A stretch of 64,000 nucleotides of DNA, taken from the NCBI GenBank assembly GCA_030148485.1, contig JASBTJ010000005.1, positions 25,166-89,165 of the forward strand, written 5' to 3'. Each line of letters starts with the position of its first letter. The first letter of the stretch is position 1. Origin of the DNA: Gammaproteobacteria bacterium (GTDB lineage Bacteria > Pseudomonadota > Gammaproteobacteria > Chromatiales > Chromatiaceae). The notes under the pieces are model-generated. The model was not told the DNA's origin, ran no database searches, and saw only the letters and a program-made list of their open reading frames with translations. A program made the position numbers and the translations under genes. This document shows positions 14,584-24,328 of the stretch, piece after piece.

Positions 14584-15624
14584 GTGGCTATTAGTCGACG
14601 CCGTTTTCTTGCCGGTGGCCTCACCGCCGGTGCGTTAGGGCTGCTCGGGTGCGCCCACGAGGCGAGCGTGCACAGGCAACGGTGGTATTACTTCGGTACA
14701 TTGGTCGACGTCACCGTGGTTCACGCCGACGCCCGACGAGTCGCACACGCGCTGCAGCGTGTGTCGGCGTTGTTCGGGGACATCCACCGAAACCTGCACG
14801 CGTGGCGGCCGGGCGAGCTACAACGCATTAACCACGCCATCGCAGTGGGGGAAGCCGTTTCAATAGCCCCGTCGACGGTGCGCATGATTGCCGACATCCA
14901 GGATCAGCACGTGCGAAGTGGTGGGGCGTTCAACCCGGCGGTGGGCGAGCTTATTGGGCTCTGGGGATTCCACGACGACGAGTTGCCTACGGGCCGACCG
15001 CCATCACGAAAGCGCATTGACGAGCTGGTCGATCGCCAGCCCAGCCCGTTGGATATCGATGTGTCCGGCGGCAGGCTGATCAGCCGCAATCGCCACGTGC
15101 AGCTCGATCTTGGAGGTTATGGAAAAGGTTATGCGCTGGATGCGGGCATGGCGCTGTTCCGCGAAGCTGGACTGACCGATGTGATCATCAACGCCGGGGG
15201 CGACCTGAATGTATCCGGCCGCCAAAACAGGCGCGCCTGGCGCGTCGGGATCCGCGATCCGGGCGGGCATGGCGCCATGGGCTATCTGCAGACCGCCGGG
15301 AGCGAGGCGGTTTACACCTCCGGGAGCTATGAGCGGTATCTCGACGTGGACGGTAAGCGGTATGCCCACATTATCGACCCGCGCGATGGCATGCCGGTGG
15401 ACGACATCGTGTCCGCAACGGTTGTCGATTCAGCGGGCACCCGCGCCGACGCTGCGGCCACGGCGCTGGCCGTGGCCGGGCGACAGTGGCGGGATGTGGC
15501 GGAATTCCTGGGCGTCAGGGAGGCCATGGTGATCGACAGCCAAGGCGGTATCGCGCTGACGACAGCCATGGCGGATCGGGTATCGCTGGATGCGCGAACG
15601 CGGCGCCAGGTCACAGTTGGTTGA
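14584..15624 (+). CDS. apbE: FAD:protein FMN transferase ApbE, lipoprotein
   Basis: This enzyme transfers FMN from FAD to threonine residues of RnfG and RnfD in the periplasm, 346 residues. The start has [21 protein letters not shown], combining a twin-arginine-like stretch with a lipobox (LLGC, about residues 19-22). Catalytic-domain features are [19 protein letters not shown] (about 178-187), [11 protein letters not shown] and the [11 protein letters not shown] segment. The following [24 protein letters not shown] region completes the Mg and FAD site. The GTG start follows GAGAGGCAC. Its presence directly after rnfE makes it the dedicated maturase of this Rnf copy. Confidence 0.93.
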   Translation: MAISRRRFLAGGLTAGALGLLGCAHEASVHRQRWYYFGTLVDVTVVHADARRVAHALQRVSALFGDIHRNLHAWRPGELQRINHAIAVGEAVSIAPSTVRMIADIQDQHVRSGGAFNPAVGELIGLWGFHDDELPTGRPPSRKRIDELVDRQPSPLDIDVSGGRLISRNRHVQLDLGGYGKGYALDAGMALFREAGLTDVIINAGGDLNVSGRQNRRAWRVGIRDPGGHGAMGYLQTAGSEAVYTSGSYERYLDVDGKRYAHIIDPRDGMPVDDIVSATVVDSAGTRADAAATALAVAGRQWRDVAEFLGVREAMVIDSQGGIALTTAMADRVSLDARTRRQVTVG

Positions 15625-15734
15625 GACCCCTTCGGCACTTTGAGAACGGACACCCTTGTCCGTATAAAAAAAAGGGGCTTACTCTGATTGGGCAGCAATC
15701 CAACCGTATATCTTCAAGGGGAGGGGTAGTCATC

Positions 15735-16190
15735 GTGCTTAAAGACTTCAAAGAATTTGCGATGCGTGGAAACGTGGTGGACATGGCCGTCGGTATCATC
15801 ATCGGCGCGGCCTTCGGCACCATTGTCAAAAGTCTGGTGGCCGACGTGATCATGCCGCCGATCGGCCTGTTGCTCGGCGGCGTCGATTTCACCGACCTGT
15901 TCATCACCCTGAAAGAGGGCGCCAAGGCGGCCGCTCCCTATGCGACCCTTGCCGAGGCCAAGGCGGCGGGCGCGGTGACCGTGAATATCGGTTCGTTCAT
16001 CAACACCGTGATCAGCTTCATCATTGTGGCCTTCGCGGTATTCCTGGTGATCCGCAGCCTGAACAAGCTGAAAAAGAAAGAGGCCGAGCCGCCACCGGCG
16101 GACCCGGTGGTCAAGGAATGTCCCCGGTGTTTCACCGAGATCCCGATCAAGGCGACCCGTTGCCCCCATTGCACCTCGGAACTGGGCTGA
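15735..16190 (+). CDS. mscL: Large-conductance mechanosensitive channel MscL with C-terminal zinc-ribbon-like tail
   Basis: This is a homopentameric emergency osmotic valve, 151 residues. It begins with [23 protein letters not shown], the family signature, and has two membrane helices (about 15-45 and 88-110). The tail [18 protein letters not shown] has two CxxC pairs and resembles a small zinc ribbon found in a subset of MscL proteins. GTG 15735 is chosen for the AGGGGAGGGG site eight or so bases upstream and because it gives the normal N-terminus. It is a single gene with a terminator after it. Confidence 0.93.
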   Translation: MLKDFKEFAMRGNVVDMAVGIIIGAAFGTIVKSLVADVIMPPIGLLLGGVDFTDLFITLKEGAKAAAPYATLAEAKAAGAVTVNIGSFINTVISFIIVAFAVFLVIRSLNKLKKKEAEPPPADPVVKECPRCFTEIPIKATRCPHCTSELG

Positions 16191-16210
16191 GCTTTTCCAA
16201 AGCGCGGACA

Positions 16211-16240
16211 AAAAAGGCGGCCTGCGGGCCGCCTTTTTTG
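16211..16240. terminator. Bidirectional terminator between mscL and the rimK group
   Basis: AAGGCGGC at about 16214-16221 pairs with GCCGCCTT at about 16228-16235. It has A residues on the left and six T on the right, so it can end transcription from mscL and from the leftward operon. Confidence 0.85.
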
Positions 16241-16261
16241 CTGTAACCTGGCCCGTTATGG

Positions 16262-17305
16262 TCAGATTATCGGCCCTTCCGGGTCGCCGACTGCCGGCGC
16301 GTGATTGGCATTGAAGGCCTCCACCTGTTCCGCCACGTCCGCAACCGGTGCCTCGAAGCGCGCGACATGGAATAATGCCTCCCCTTCGTGGACCAGTGGC
16401 AGGTGGGTACGTCCGATGACGATGCCGGACACCCGGCTGGTCACAGCATGCTCTTCGCCGGTAAACGGGTCATGCACCACGCCGAGGGTTTCGCCCTTTT
16501 TCACCTTGGCGCCCAAGGGCACCAGATTGCGGAACAAGCCGCTTTCGGGAGCCCGCAGCCACAGGCTGGAGCGCGCGACGAAGGGCTCGGGCGGCGGCTT
16601 TGGCTTCGCCTTGCCGGGGGCCAGCATGCCGATGTTGCGCATCACATTGATGATGCCGCGCAGCCCGGCGCGCACCGACAGTTCATCCAATCGCAATGCC
16701 TCGCCCGCCTCGTACAGCAGCATGCGTACGCCGTGCTCGGCGGCGGCCTCGCGCAAGGAACCGTCGCGCAGGCTGGAATCGAGCAGCACCGGGACCCCGA
16801 AGGCATGGGCCAGTCGGTTGGTTTCGTCGTCGGCCAGGTTGGCGCGAATTTGCGGGAGGTTGGTGCGGTGGATCGCGCCGGTGTGCAGGTCGATGCCGTG
16901 ACTGCAGCGGGCGACGATCTCGGTCATGAACACGTCGGCCAGGCGCGCCGCCATGGAGCCGGTATCCGAACCGGGAAAACAGCGGTTGAGGTCGCGCCGG
17001 TCGGGCAGGTAGCGGGAATGGTTCAGCACCCCGTAGGCATTGACGATGGGGACCGCGACCAAGGTGCCGCGCAGGTTGGCGAGGCGCTTGCTGGCCAGCA
17101 GTCGGCGGATGATCTCCACGCCATTGAGTTCGTCGCCGTGAATGGCGGCGCAGACGAACAGCCGTGGTCCGTCGCGGCGGCCATGTATCACGTGCACCGG
17201 CATGGTCATGGGGGTGTGGGTGTACAAGCGCGGCAGCGGAAGTTCCACCAGGCGACGCGTGCCGGGCGCGATGCTGCGCTCGCCGATAACGAAGCTGGTA
17301 CGCAT
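16262..17305 (-). CDS. Succinylglutamate desuccinylase/aspartoacylase family protein
   Basis: This is a zinc-dependent amidohydrolase-like protein, 347 residues. The metal site is visible in AAIHGDELNGVEIIRRL (H-x2-E, about residues 56-60) with a later histidine in GIDLHTGAIHRTNLPQI (about 138-154). The C-terminal third resembles a biotinyl/lipoyl-like barrel (LVPLGAKVKKGETLGVVHDPF). It is the last gene of a leftward group with rimK and a retropepsin-like protease, three bases after rimK. Homologues next to rimK are common in gammaproteobacteria, and a role in trimming glutamylated products is possible but unproven. Confidence 0.88.
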   Translation of the reverse strand: MRTSFVIGERSIAPGTRRLVELPLPRLYTHTPMTMPVHVIHGRRDGPRLFVCAAIHGDELNGVEIIRRLLASKRLANLRGTLVAVPIVNAYGVLNHSRYLPDRRDLNRCFPGSDTGSMAARLADVFMTEIVARCSHGIDLHTGAIHRTNLPQIRANLADDETNRLAHAFGVPVLLDSSLRDGSLREAAAEHGVRMLLYEAGEALRLDELSVRAGLRGIINVMRNIGMLAPGKAKPKPPPEPFVARSSLWLRAPESGLFRNLVPLGAKVKKGETLGVVHDPFTGEEHAVTSRVSGIVIGRTHLPLVHEGEALFHVARFEAPVADVAEQVEAFNANHAPAVGDPEGPII

Positions 17306-17308
17306 GGG

Positions 17309-18235
17309 TCAGCCTTTGCCGCGGGTGCGGGTGCGGGACTTGCCGCTTTTGCTGCCCTTTTCGGCGAGGGTCTTCTCTATGTGCCCGACGATCTGACCGG
17401 CCACGTCCTTGCCCGTCGCCTGTTCGATACCCTCCAGCCCGGGCGACGAATTGACTTCCATGACCACCGGTCCGTGGTTGGAGCGGAGGATGTCGACGCC
17501 GCAGACGTTCAATCCCATGACCTTGGCCGCTTTGACCGCGGTGGCGCGTTCCTGAGGGGTTATCTTGATCAGCGCGGCGCTGCCGCCCCGGTGCAGGTTG
17601 GAGCGGAACTCGCCTTCCTTACCCTGGCGCTTCATGGCAGCGACGACCTTGCCGCCGACCACGAAGCAGCGGATGTCCGCGCCGCCGGCTTCCTTGATGA
17701 ACTCCTGCACCAGGATGTTGGTCTTCAGGCCCATGAAGGCCTCGATGACCGACTCGGCGGCCTTGCGGGTTTCCGCCAGCACCACGCCGATGCCCTGGGT
17801 GCCTTCCAACAGCTTGATCACCGCGGGCGCGCCGCCCACCATCTTGATCAGGTCCTGGATATCGTCCGGGCGATGCGCAAAACCGGTAACCGGCAGGCCG
17901 ACGCCGTCCCGGGCAAGCAACTGCAGTGAGCGCAGTTTGTCGCGGGAACGGGAAATCGCCACCGATTCGTTGAGCGGCAGTACGCCCATCATTTCGAATT
18001 GCCGCAACACGGCCGTGCCATAGAAGGTGACCGAGGCGCCGATACGGGGGATCACCGCATCAAAGCCTTCCAGGAGTTCGCCTTTGTAGTGAATCGACGG
18101 TCGTAGCGAGGTGATATTCATATAGCAGCGCAGCACGTCCAGTACCTCGACCTCGTGGCCCCGGTTCACGCAGGCTTCCACCAGGCGACGGGTCGAGTAC
18201 AGCGCTTTGTTGCGCGACAGAATGGCGATCTTCAT
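17309..18235 (-). CDS. rimK: RimK-type ATP-grasp ligase
   Basis: This 308-residue ATP-grasp enzyme matches RimK, which adds glutamate residues to the C-terminus of ribosomal protein S6. It begins [21 protein letters not shown] and has the [11 protein letters not shown] phosphate loop near 140-150, [20 protein letters not shown] near 175-195 and the metal-binding [14 protein letters not shown] near 257-270. The start overlaps the upstream protease gene by four bases. The C-terminal tail is basic ([13 protein letters not shown]). Substrate assignment to S6 follows the family and is not shown here. Confidence 0.92.
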   Translation of the reverse strand: MKIAILSRNKALYSTRRLVEACVNRGHEVEVLDVLRCYMNITSLRPSIHYKGELLEGFDAVIPRIGASVTFYGTAVLRQFEMMGVLPLNESVAISRSRDKLRSLQLLARDGVGLPVTGFAHRPDDIQDLIKMVGGAPAVIKLLEGTQGIGVVLAETRKAAESVIEAFMGLKTNILVQEFIKEAGGADIRCFVVGGKVVAAMKRQGKEGEFRSNLHRGGSAALIKITPQERATAVKAAKVMGLNVCGVDILRSNHGPVVMEVNSSPGLEGIEQATGKDVAGQIVGHIEKTLAEKGSKSGKSRTRTRGKG

Positions 18236-18687
18236 GAGACAACCTTGGCCGGGCCTTTGCCCTGCAGGTAGGAGGAGGCGGGGTCGACGGCGAACCGACC
18301 ATTGATGGCGGTGCGTCCCAACAGCATGCGAAACCGCATGTTGTCACGGTTGGTGAGAGTGATCTCGATGGGCCATTCCAGGTTGCCGAGGCGGACCGGG
18401 GTCCTGATGACGAAACGGTGTTCCCGGTGGCCGCCGGAATCCGTCACCGGCCGTTGATCGACGATATCGGCCACGCATTCGCAGCTGACGTCTGTACGTC
18501 CCTGAACCGGGTGCACGCGAAAGCGGACTCGGCGCACCCCCGCGTCCTCGAAGGGTTCCAGATGGTAGGCGTGCAATGCCGAGGTGCGTGCCCCGGTGTC
18601 CACCTTGCACTTGATGGTGTCCAGTCCCAGCGCCGGCAGCGTCAACCACTCACGCCAGCCCAGCATTGCCAGTGAATCGTTGTGCAT
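18232..18687 (-). CDS. ATP-dependent zinc protease-like (retropepsin-like, RimB type) protein
   Basis: This 151-residue protein of the PF05618 family has the aspartic-protease-like motif [13 protein letters not shown] near residues 27-39 and the second half [18 protein letters not shown] near 118-135. Family members sit beside rimK and are implicated in modulating RimK-dependent S6 modification. Its start lies five bases after the end of the truncated yqhA and its end overlaps rimK. All four leftward genes are therefore likely one transcript. Confidence 0.9.
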   Translation of the reverse strand: MHNDSLAMLGWREWLTLPALGLDTIKCKVDTGARTSALHAYHLEPFEDAGVRRVRFRVHPVQGRTDVSCECVADIVDQRPVTDSGGHREHRFVIRTPVRLGNLEWPIEITLTNRDNMRFRMLLGRTAINGRFAVDPASSYLQGKGPAKVVS

Positions 18688-18691
18688 GGTT

Positions 18692-19021
18692 TCAGTGTTC
18701 GCGGTGGGAAGAAAATGCGACGCGATCGAGCCAGCTCAGCCTTTGATCCTCGTCCCCGATGTCGATGCGGGAGACGACGTTCTTGTAGCCTGCAAACATC
18801 ATCATCACCACCAGGCTGGCCACCAGCACCCTGTCGATCATGGCCGACACGGTCAACACCATTTCCGCGTCGGCGATGGCGAAAATAGGGGGCGGCAGAT
18901 GATAGGCCGCCGGGAAGAACTTGATCGCCAGCGCGAACAGCGCCAGCGACATGCCCAGATAAATGGGCGCGAGGATCCAACGGCTGGCAAGCAACAGTTT
19001 ATCGATGGTGCGTTCGAGCAT
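18692..19021 (-). CDS. yqhA: UPF0114 (YqhA-like) membrane protein, C-terminally truncated
   Basis: The 109 residues align from the start with Yqh[26 protein letters not shown], then [10 protein letters not shown], then [19 protein letters not shown]. Family members are about 160-180 residues. Here the frame ends [14 protein letters not shown] just where the normal protein would continue toward its last two membrane helices, and the protease gene begins four bases later. The missing part is not visible in another frame, so it was probably deleted. The function of the family is unknown and the product may be inactive. Confidence 0.8.
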   Translation of the reverse strand: MLERTIDKLLLASRWILAPIYLGMSLALFALAIKFFPAAYHLPPPIFAIADAEMVLTVSAMIDRVLVASLVVMMMFAGYKNVVSRIDIGDEDQRLSWLDRVAFSSHREH

Positions 19022-19098
19022 CGAAAGTCGGCCTCCGGTATGGCGAACACGCCCGAGTCGGGCTACCTTGTGCGCATCATAATGCAGGGACTGTTCCT

Positions 19099-20064
19099 AT
19101 GTTGAGGTGTTTACTGGTTTCGCCGGACGGGCAGGTCCGCTCAGGCGGGCGCGAACTCATCGACGCGGAGCGTCCAGCGGGCGCCTGGTTGTGGGTCGAT
19201 CTGCAAGACGAAGCCAAACAGGACGAGGCCCGCTTGCTGACGGGCCGCTTCGGACTCGATCCGTTGGCTGTATCGGATGCCCAGCGCGAGCGCCATCCGC
19301 CCAAGCTGGAGGCCTTTGAAGACGGCTTGTTCCTGCTGCTCAAGGGATTGGATGCCCAAACCACCGATATCCGTTTTGCCACCATTCAGATCGCGTTGTT
19401 CATTGGCGGTGACTTCCTGGTGACCCGCCATTCGGCCCAGTCACTCAGCGTGGATCGTCGTTGGCAGGCGTTGGCGGCCGGCGACGCCGATGCCGCCCAG
19501 GGGCCGCTGTTCTGGGCCTGCCGGGTCGCCCGCGCCGTTGCCGACCGGTACGGCCCGGTGCTGTTGGGGCTGGAGGAACGCCTGGACAAGGTCGAAGACG
19601 AGTTGTTCGACGCCCGAACCGATGCGCTGATGGAGGAGCTGGTGGGCTACAACACCCGGGTCCGCAAACTCCGCCGCGTGTTGGCATATCACGAAGGGGT
19701 GTTCCGCGAGTTGTCCCGTGAAGAGGGGCTGCTGGCCGGCGACCGGTTGCGTCATGCCTATGTCGATGTGCACGAGCAGATGGAGCGGTACGCCAGTTTG
19801 TCGGGGCTGTATCAAGAATTGATCTCAGACCTTGTCGACGGCTATATCTCGCTGAATGGCCATCACCTGAACCAGGTCATGAAGGTGTTGACGGTGGTCA
19901 CGGTGATCTTTGTCCCCTTGACGTTGTTGGTCGGCGTGTACGGCATGAACTTCGAATACATGCCGGAACTGAAGGCCGAGCACGGCTATCAGATCCTGCT
20001 GGCGGCGATGCTGGGGATCGCGGTCACCCTGCTGGCCCTGTTTCGGAAGATGCGTTGGCTATGA
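19099..20064 (+). CDS. CorA/ZntB-type divalent metal ion transporter
   Basis: This 321-residue protein belongs to the CorA/MIT superfamily. A long soluble N-terminal region (about 1-255) is followed by two C-terminal membrane helices. The selectivity signature is YGMNFEYMPEL near residues 282-292. Residues WLWVDLQDEA and the HPPKLEAFEDGLFLLLKG region are typical of the ZntB-like branch, which handles zinc, but magnesium transport cannot be excluded. It overlaps the next gene (MscS) by four bases, so the two are co-translated. Confidence 0.9.
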   Translation: MLRCLLVSPDGQVRSGGRELIDAERPAGAWLWVDLQDEAKQDEARLLTGRFGLDPLAVSDAQRERHPPKLEAFEDGLFLLLKGLDAQTTDIRFATIQIALFIGGDFLVTRHSAQSLSVDRRWQALAAGDADAAQGPLFWACRVARAVADRYGPVLLGLEERLDKVEDELFDARTDALMEELVGYNTRVRKLRRVLAYHEGVFRELSREEGLLAGDRLRHAYVDVHEQMERYASLSGLYQELISDLVDGYISLNGHHLNQVMKVLTVVTVIFVPLTLLVGVYGMNFEYMPELKAEHGYQILLAAMLGIAVTLLALFRKMRWL

Positions 20065-21089
20065 AAAAACTCCTGCTGTTGGTGATGTCGGCTTTCCCGG
20101 TGACCGCGCTGGCGGAAACGAACAGTGGCTGGCTGTCGGAGCAATGGCATGCCCTGGTCGCCGGCTTTGGCGGGTTGCCCGCACAGATCGACGCCATGTT
20201 CGCCACCACGTTGTTCAACCTTGGCAACACCCCGGTCACCAGTTACGGGTTGTTGCGGGTGGTGTTGATCGTGCTGGTCGCCGGGCTGGTGTCGAAGCTG
20301 CTGCGCCGGGCCATCCAGCGTCTGGTGGGTCATTTGTTCGAATCCCATCAGGCGACCTTCTACACCCTGCTGCGCGTGCTGCATTACGTCATCCTGATTG
20401 TCGGGGTCATGATCGCGCTGACCTCCATCGGTCTCAACTTCGCCAGCCTGGCGTTGGTGGCGGGGGCGTTGTCCGTGGGTATCGGCTTTGGCCTGCAGTC
20501 CATCGTCAACAATTTCGTGTCCGGATTGATCCTGTTGTTCGAGCGTACCGTCAAGGTAGGCGATTTCATCGAGCTGGATTCAGGCACCACCGGTGTGGTC
20601 AAGGAGATCAACGTGCGCAGCACGCTGATCAATACCAACGACAACGTCGACATCATCGTACCCAACAGCGAGTTGATCTCCACCAAGGTCACCAACTGGA
20701 CGCTGCGCGAAACTATTCGCCGCATCCGTGTGCCGTTCGGCGTTGCCTACGGTTCCGATAAGGACCTGGTCAAGAAGGCGGTGCTCGAAGCGGCCGACGT
20801 GGTCGATCACACCCTCACCGAAGATCCGATGCGCCGGCCACAGGTCTGGCTGGTGGGATTTGGCGATTCCAGCCTGGACTTCGAGCTGGTGATCTGGGTA
20901 CGTACCGAAGCGGTCAAACGCCCCGCAGCCGTGCAGGCCTCCTATCTGTGGGAGATCGAGAGCGCGTTCCGGAGATACCAAATCGAGATCCCCTTCCCGC
21001 AGCGTGATCTACACGTGCGCAGTGCCTTTGGTCAGACCCAGGCCGCCCAGGTGCCCGGCCTGCTGGGTCGGGGGGATACCGGCGCGTGA
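20061..21089 (+). CDS. Small-conductance mechanosensitive channel (MscS family) with signal peptide
   Basis: This 342-residue protein begins with a cleavable-looking signal (MKKLLLLVMSAFPVTALAE). Three to four membrane helices follow. The pore helix and beta domain lie in LVAGALSVGIGFGLQSIVNNFVSG-like text near residues 135-155 and FERTVKVGDFIEL near 162-174, the MscS hallmark. The C-terminal alpha-beta domain is complete. Start 20061 overlaps the upstream CorA-type stop as ATGA. The predicted role is release of small solutes on hypo-osmotic shock. Confidence 0.9.
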   Translation: MKKLLLLVMSAFPVTALAETNSGWLSEQWHALVAGFGGLPAQIDAMFATTLFNLGNTPVTSYGLLRVVLIVLVAGLVSKLLRRAIQRLVGHLFESHQATFYTLLRVLHYVILIVGVMIALTSIGLNFASLALVAGALSVGIGFGLQSIVNNFVSGLILLFERTVKVGDFIELDSGTTGVVKEINVRSTLINTNDNVDIIVPNSELISTKVTNWTLRETIRRIRVPFGVAYGSDKDLVKKAVLEAADVVDHTLTEDPMRRPQVWLVGFGDSSLDFELVIWVRTEAVKRPAAVQASYLWEIESAFRRYQIEIPFPQRDLHVRSAFGQTQAAQVPGLLGRGDTGA

Positions 21090-21147
21090 GCGGGGAACTT
21101 AACCTCGTGGCCGAGACTCCAATCACACGAGCCCGTATCGAAACCTG

Positions 21148-21483
21148 ATGCAGATTCCCCATCCCATGTCGCACCGGCCCCACCTCACCATCCTGCTGCT
21201 CATGGCCTTGCTGAGCCAAGGCCTGTGGGCGGCCGGCCTGGCCGGGGCGTGCGACCCCTGCGTTCCCGGGTGCGTGACCCAGGCCGCCGATTGCCAACAC
21301 GGCGATGCGGCTGACCGCAATCCATGTCGGCACTGCGTCAGTGCGACGGGCACGGCGTGGGCGCTCCCGGTGGTTCCGGCTATGCTGTCCCCGCACGCTA
21401 CGCCGACGGCATACCGGACCGGTTTGCCGGCAACCGGGCCCGACACCTCCCCATCCCGTATCTTCCGCCCGCCCCGGATATAG
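21148..21483 (+). CDS. Small exported cysteine-rich protein, unknown function
   Basis: This 111-residue protein has an N-terminal hydrophobic export signal (LTILLLMALLSQGLWAAG, preceded by His and Arg). A cysteine cluster spans about residues 35-64: CDPCVPGC, DCQHGD and CRHC. The rest is Pro/Thr-rich and low in structure. I do not recognise the family. It resembles in size and style the small secreted Cys/His proteins found next to copper genes. The ribosome site is weak and ATG 21166 is another possible start. Its position just before a copper-handling operon suggests metal binding in the periplasm, which is inference. Confidence 0.55.
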   Translation: MQIPHPMSHRPHLTILLLMALLSQGLWAAGLAGACDPCVPGCVTQAADCQHGDAADRNPCRHCVSATGTAWALPVVPAMLSPHATPTAYRTGLPATGPDTSPSRIFRPPRI

Positions 21484-21658
21484 ATTCCGCTTCCTGGCCG
21501 GCCTGCCCCAGCGGTCGCGGCAGGCATGGCAACAGGCGCGGGAGATGCGATCATGCGCGATTGTGCGATCGATCCTCCTGGTGCCGCTGCCGCGCCCAGC
21601 GTGGCAACCCCTGGCGGGCAACCAGCGATGCCGGCCGACCCGAATGCAGGAGCGCGCG

Positions 21659-21871
21659 ATGTTTGATCACATGAACGGATTGTGGAGCGGATACATGGGG
21701 ATTTTCTGGGTACTGTTGTTGGTACTGGTCGTCTGGTTGCTGCTGCGCGACAGGCGTGGCGGCTCGCGGCGCCACACATCCGCCCGGGAAGTGTTGGACC
21801 AGCGCTACGCGCGCGGCGAGATCGATCGGGAAGAGTACTTGCGACGCCTGGACGACCTACGCAAAGACTGA
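21659..21871 (+). CDS. SHOCT-domain small membrane protein
   Basis: This 70-residue protein has one N-terminal membrane helix (GIFWVLLLVLVVWLLL, about 14-29). A C-terminal SHOCT motif follows: AREVLDQRYARGEIDREEYLRRLDDL-like text at about 42-68. GGAG lies eight bases before the ATG. Such proteins often precede heavy-metal ATPase genes. The function is unknown, and the linkage here is to a CopZ/CopA pair 25 bases downstream. Confidence 0.85.
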   Translation: MFDHMNGLWSGYMGIFWVLLLVLVVWLLLRDRRGGSRRHTSAREVLDQRYARGEIDREEYLRRLDDLRKD

Positions 21872-21896
21872 CACGTGATTTGAAAGGACCATAACG

Positions 21897-22109
21897 ATGA
21901 GCAAGACACAGGTTTTTGAGGTGAAGAACATGAAGTGCGGTGGCTGTACGGCGGCCGCCGAATCCGCCGTGACGGCGTTGGACGGGGTCGAGTCGGCGAG
22001 CTTCGACCTGGAGAGCGCCACCGGTACCGTGGTCGGCGACGTCGACCCCCAGCAGGTCGTGGATGTGCTCACCGCGGCCGGGTATCCGGCCAGCTTGAAG
22101 AGCGCCTGA
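21897..22109 (+). CDS. copZ: Heavy-metal-associated (HMA) copper chaperone
   Basis: This 70-residue ferredoxin-like HMA domain carries the metal site MKCGGC (residues 12-17) and the family end [11 protein letters not shown]. It binds Cu(I) in the cytoplasm and hands it to a P1B ATPase. The ATPase gene starts two bases after its stop. Assignment to copper and not another soft metal rests on the CPC-type ATPase next to it. Confidence 0.88.
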   Translation: MSKTQVFEVKNMKCGGCTAAAESAVTALDGVESASFDLESATGTVVGDVDPQQVVDVLTAAGYPASLKSA

Positions 22110-22111
22110 AC

Positions 22112-24328
22112 ATGTCGATTCGCTTGTCCATCGTCGGCATGTCCTGTGCCGGCTGCGTCGGCGCGGTGGAAAAGGCGTTGGCCGCCGTGCCCGGCGTCAC
22201 CAATGCCAGGGTCAACCTGGTGGACCGCACCGCGCAAGTGGAAGGGGATGTCGTCGCCGATGAGCTGATCAAGGCGGTCAAGGCGGCCGGATACGATGCC
22301 GCCGAGATGGCCGGGTTGAGCGCCGACGCGGACAAGGAAGCGGCCGAGATGGCGTACTACCGCACCCTGATGCGGCGCACCCAGGTGGGGCTGGCACTGG
22401 GCGTGCCCATCGTGGTGGTCAGCATGGTGGAGTGGCTGCCCGCCGTGGATACCGCGGCGGGACAACTGACCTGGGGCGTGATCGGGCTGCTGTCGCTGTT
22501 CGTCATGGCCTACACCGGTGGCCATTTCTTCACCGGCGCGGTCAACAGCGCCCGGCGCGGGGTGTTCAACATGGACACCCTCGTGGCCATGGGCACGGGC
22601 GCGGCGTGGCTGTATTCCACCGCCGTGGTGCTGTTTCCCCACGCCGTGCCGAGCATCGGGCGGCACATGTACTACGAAGCGGCGGTGATCATCATCGCAC
22701 TGGTGTCGCTGGGGTCGGCGCTGGAGATGCGCGCCCGTGGGCGCACCGGCGAAGCGATCCGAAAGCTGATCGGCCTGCAGCCCAAGACCGCCCGCATCAT
22801 CCGCAACGGGCAGGAGATCGACGTGCCCATCGAGGATGTCGGGCTGGAGGAAACGGTACGGGTGCGCCCCGGCGAAAAGATCCCGGTGGACGGCAAGCTC
22901 ATCGACGGCAGCTCCCATGTCGACGAGTCCATGCTCACCGGCGAGCCGGTGCCGGTGAAAAAACAGGTCGGCGACGAAGTGACCGGCGGTACCCTGAATA
23001 CCCAGGGTAGTTTCCTGATGCAGGCCACGCGGATCGGCAGGGACACGGCGCTGGCGCGGATCATCGAACTGGTGCGCGACGCCCAGGGCAGCAAGCCGGC
23101 CATCGGCCGCCTGGTGGACAAGATCGCCGGCATTTTCGTGCCGGTGGTGTTGGCGATCGCCGTCCTGACCTTCGTACTGTGGTACCTGTTCGGCCCAGAA
23201 CCGGCCGGTGCCTACGCCATCGTCACGGCCATGACCGTGCTGGTCATCGCCTGTCCTTGTGCACTGGGCCTGGCGACGCCGATTTCGATCATGGTGGGTG
23301 TGGGACGGGCTGCCGAGCATGGGGTATTGATCCGCAACGGCGATGCGCTGCAGCAGGCGAGCAAGCTGACCACCGTGGTGCTGGACAAGACCGGCACCGT
23401 GACCGAGGGCCACCCCGCGGTCACCGCCATCGAGCCGGCAGCCGGCTTTGATGATCCGACGGTACTGGCCACGGCGGCGGCGCTGGAGCGCGGCTCCGAG
23501 CACCCGTTGGCGCAGGCGGTGTTGGCTGCGGCCGCTGAGCGGGGCATCGCGCTGGCCGAGGTGGATACGTTCGAGGCGCATACCGGCCAGGGCGTCAGCG
23601 CCAACCTGGATGGTGGCGTCTGGCGGTTGGGAAAGCGCGCCTTCCTGGATGCCCATGGCGTCGACACCACACCGTTGGCGGATGCCGCGGACGCGCTGGC
23701 GGACCAGGCGGCCACGGCCATCTGGCTGGCCCGGGACACGGAGCTGGCCGGGGTCCTGGGCATCGCCGATCCGGTCAAGGCGGACAGCGCCGCGGCCCTG
23801 CAACGGCTCAAGGGGCTCGGGCTCAGGTTGGTGATGATCACCGGCGACAACAGCCGAACCGCGGCGGCGGTCGCCCGTGATTTACCGATCGATGAGGTGA
23901 TCGCCGAGGTCATGCCGGCCGACAAATCCAGCCAGGTGGCTGCGTTGCAACAAGCCGGTCAGATCGTGGCCATGGTCGGAGACGGTATCAACGACGCGCC
24001 GGCGCTGGCCCAGGCGGATGTCGGGTTTGCCATCGGTTCCGGGACGGACGTGGCAATGGAAGCCGCCGACGTGACCTTGATGCGCGGCTCGCTGCACGGG
24101 GTGGCGGATGCCATCGCGGTGTCCAAGGCGACCTTGCGCAATATCCACCAGAATCTGTTCGGCGCGTTCATCTACAACGTGATCGGTATTCCTGTGGCGG
24201 CCGGTGTGCTGTTTCCCCTGACCGGGCTGTTGCTCAATCCGATGATTGCCGGTGCGGCCATGGCGATGTCGTCCGTCACCGTGGTTTCCAACGCGGCGCG
24301 ACTGAAACGTCAGCCGCTGGAGGTATGA
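22112..24328 (+). CDS. copA: Copper-translocating P1B-type ATPase
   Basis: This 738-residue Cu(I) exporter has one N-terminal HMA domain with MSCAGC near residues 9-14, eight predicted membrane helices, the membrane metal site CPC in [13 protein letters not shown] (about 375-388), the phosphorylation site DKTGTVTEG (about 425-433), the HP motif in SEHPLAQAV, and the hinge [16 protein letters not shown] near 622-637. Both terminal membrane residues typical of copper pumps (N, Y and MSS in [16 protein letters not shown]) are present. It overlaps the following cytochrome gene by four bases. Confidence 0.94.
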   Translation: MSIRLSIVGMSCAGCVGAVEKALAAVPGVTNARVNLVDRTAQVEGDVVADELIKAVKAAGYDAAEMAGLSADADKEAAEMAYYRTLMRRTQVGLALGVPIVVVSMVEWLPAVDTAAGQLTWGVIGLLSLFVMAYTGGHFFTGAVNSARRGVFNMDTLVAMGTGAAWLYSTAVVLFPHAVPSIGRHMYYEAAVIIIALVSLGSALEMRARGRTGEAIRKLIGLQPKTARIIRNGQEIDVPIEDVGLEETVRVRPGEKIPVDGKLIDGSSHVDESMLTGEPVPVKKQVGDEVTGGTLNTQGSFLMQATRIGRDTALARIIELVRDAQGSKPAIGRLVDKIAGIFVPVVLAIAVLTFVLWYLFGPEPAGAYAIVTAMTVLVIACPCALGLATPISIMVGVGRAAEHGVLIRNGDALQQASKLTTVVLDKTGTVTEGHPAVTAIEPAAGFDDPTVLATAAALERGSEHPLAQAVLAAAAERGIALAEVDTFEAHTGQGVSANLDGGVWRLGKRAFLDAHGVDTTPLADAADALADQAATAIWLARDTELAGVLGIADPVKADSAAALQRLKGLGLRLVMITGDNSRTAAAVARDLPIDEVIAEVMPADKSSQVAALQQAGQIVAMVGDGINDAPALAQADVGFAIGSGTDVAMEAADVTLMRGSLHGVADAIAVSKATLRNIHQNLFGAFIYNVIGIPVAAGVLFPLTGLLLNPMIAGAAMAMSSVTVVSNAARLKRQPLEV

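Noticed and set aside
1..15624. Nitrogen-fixation locus, because Rnf and FdI-type ferredoxins often accompany nif genes
   Set aside because: No nif, fix or nitrogenase-like gene is present, and the operon is built around a transporter and an AprA-like enzyme.
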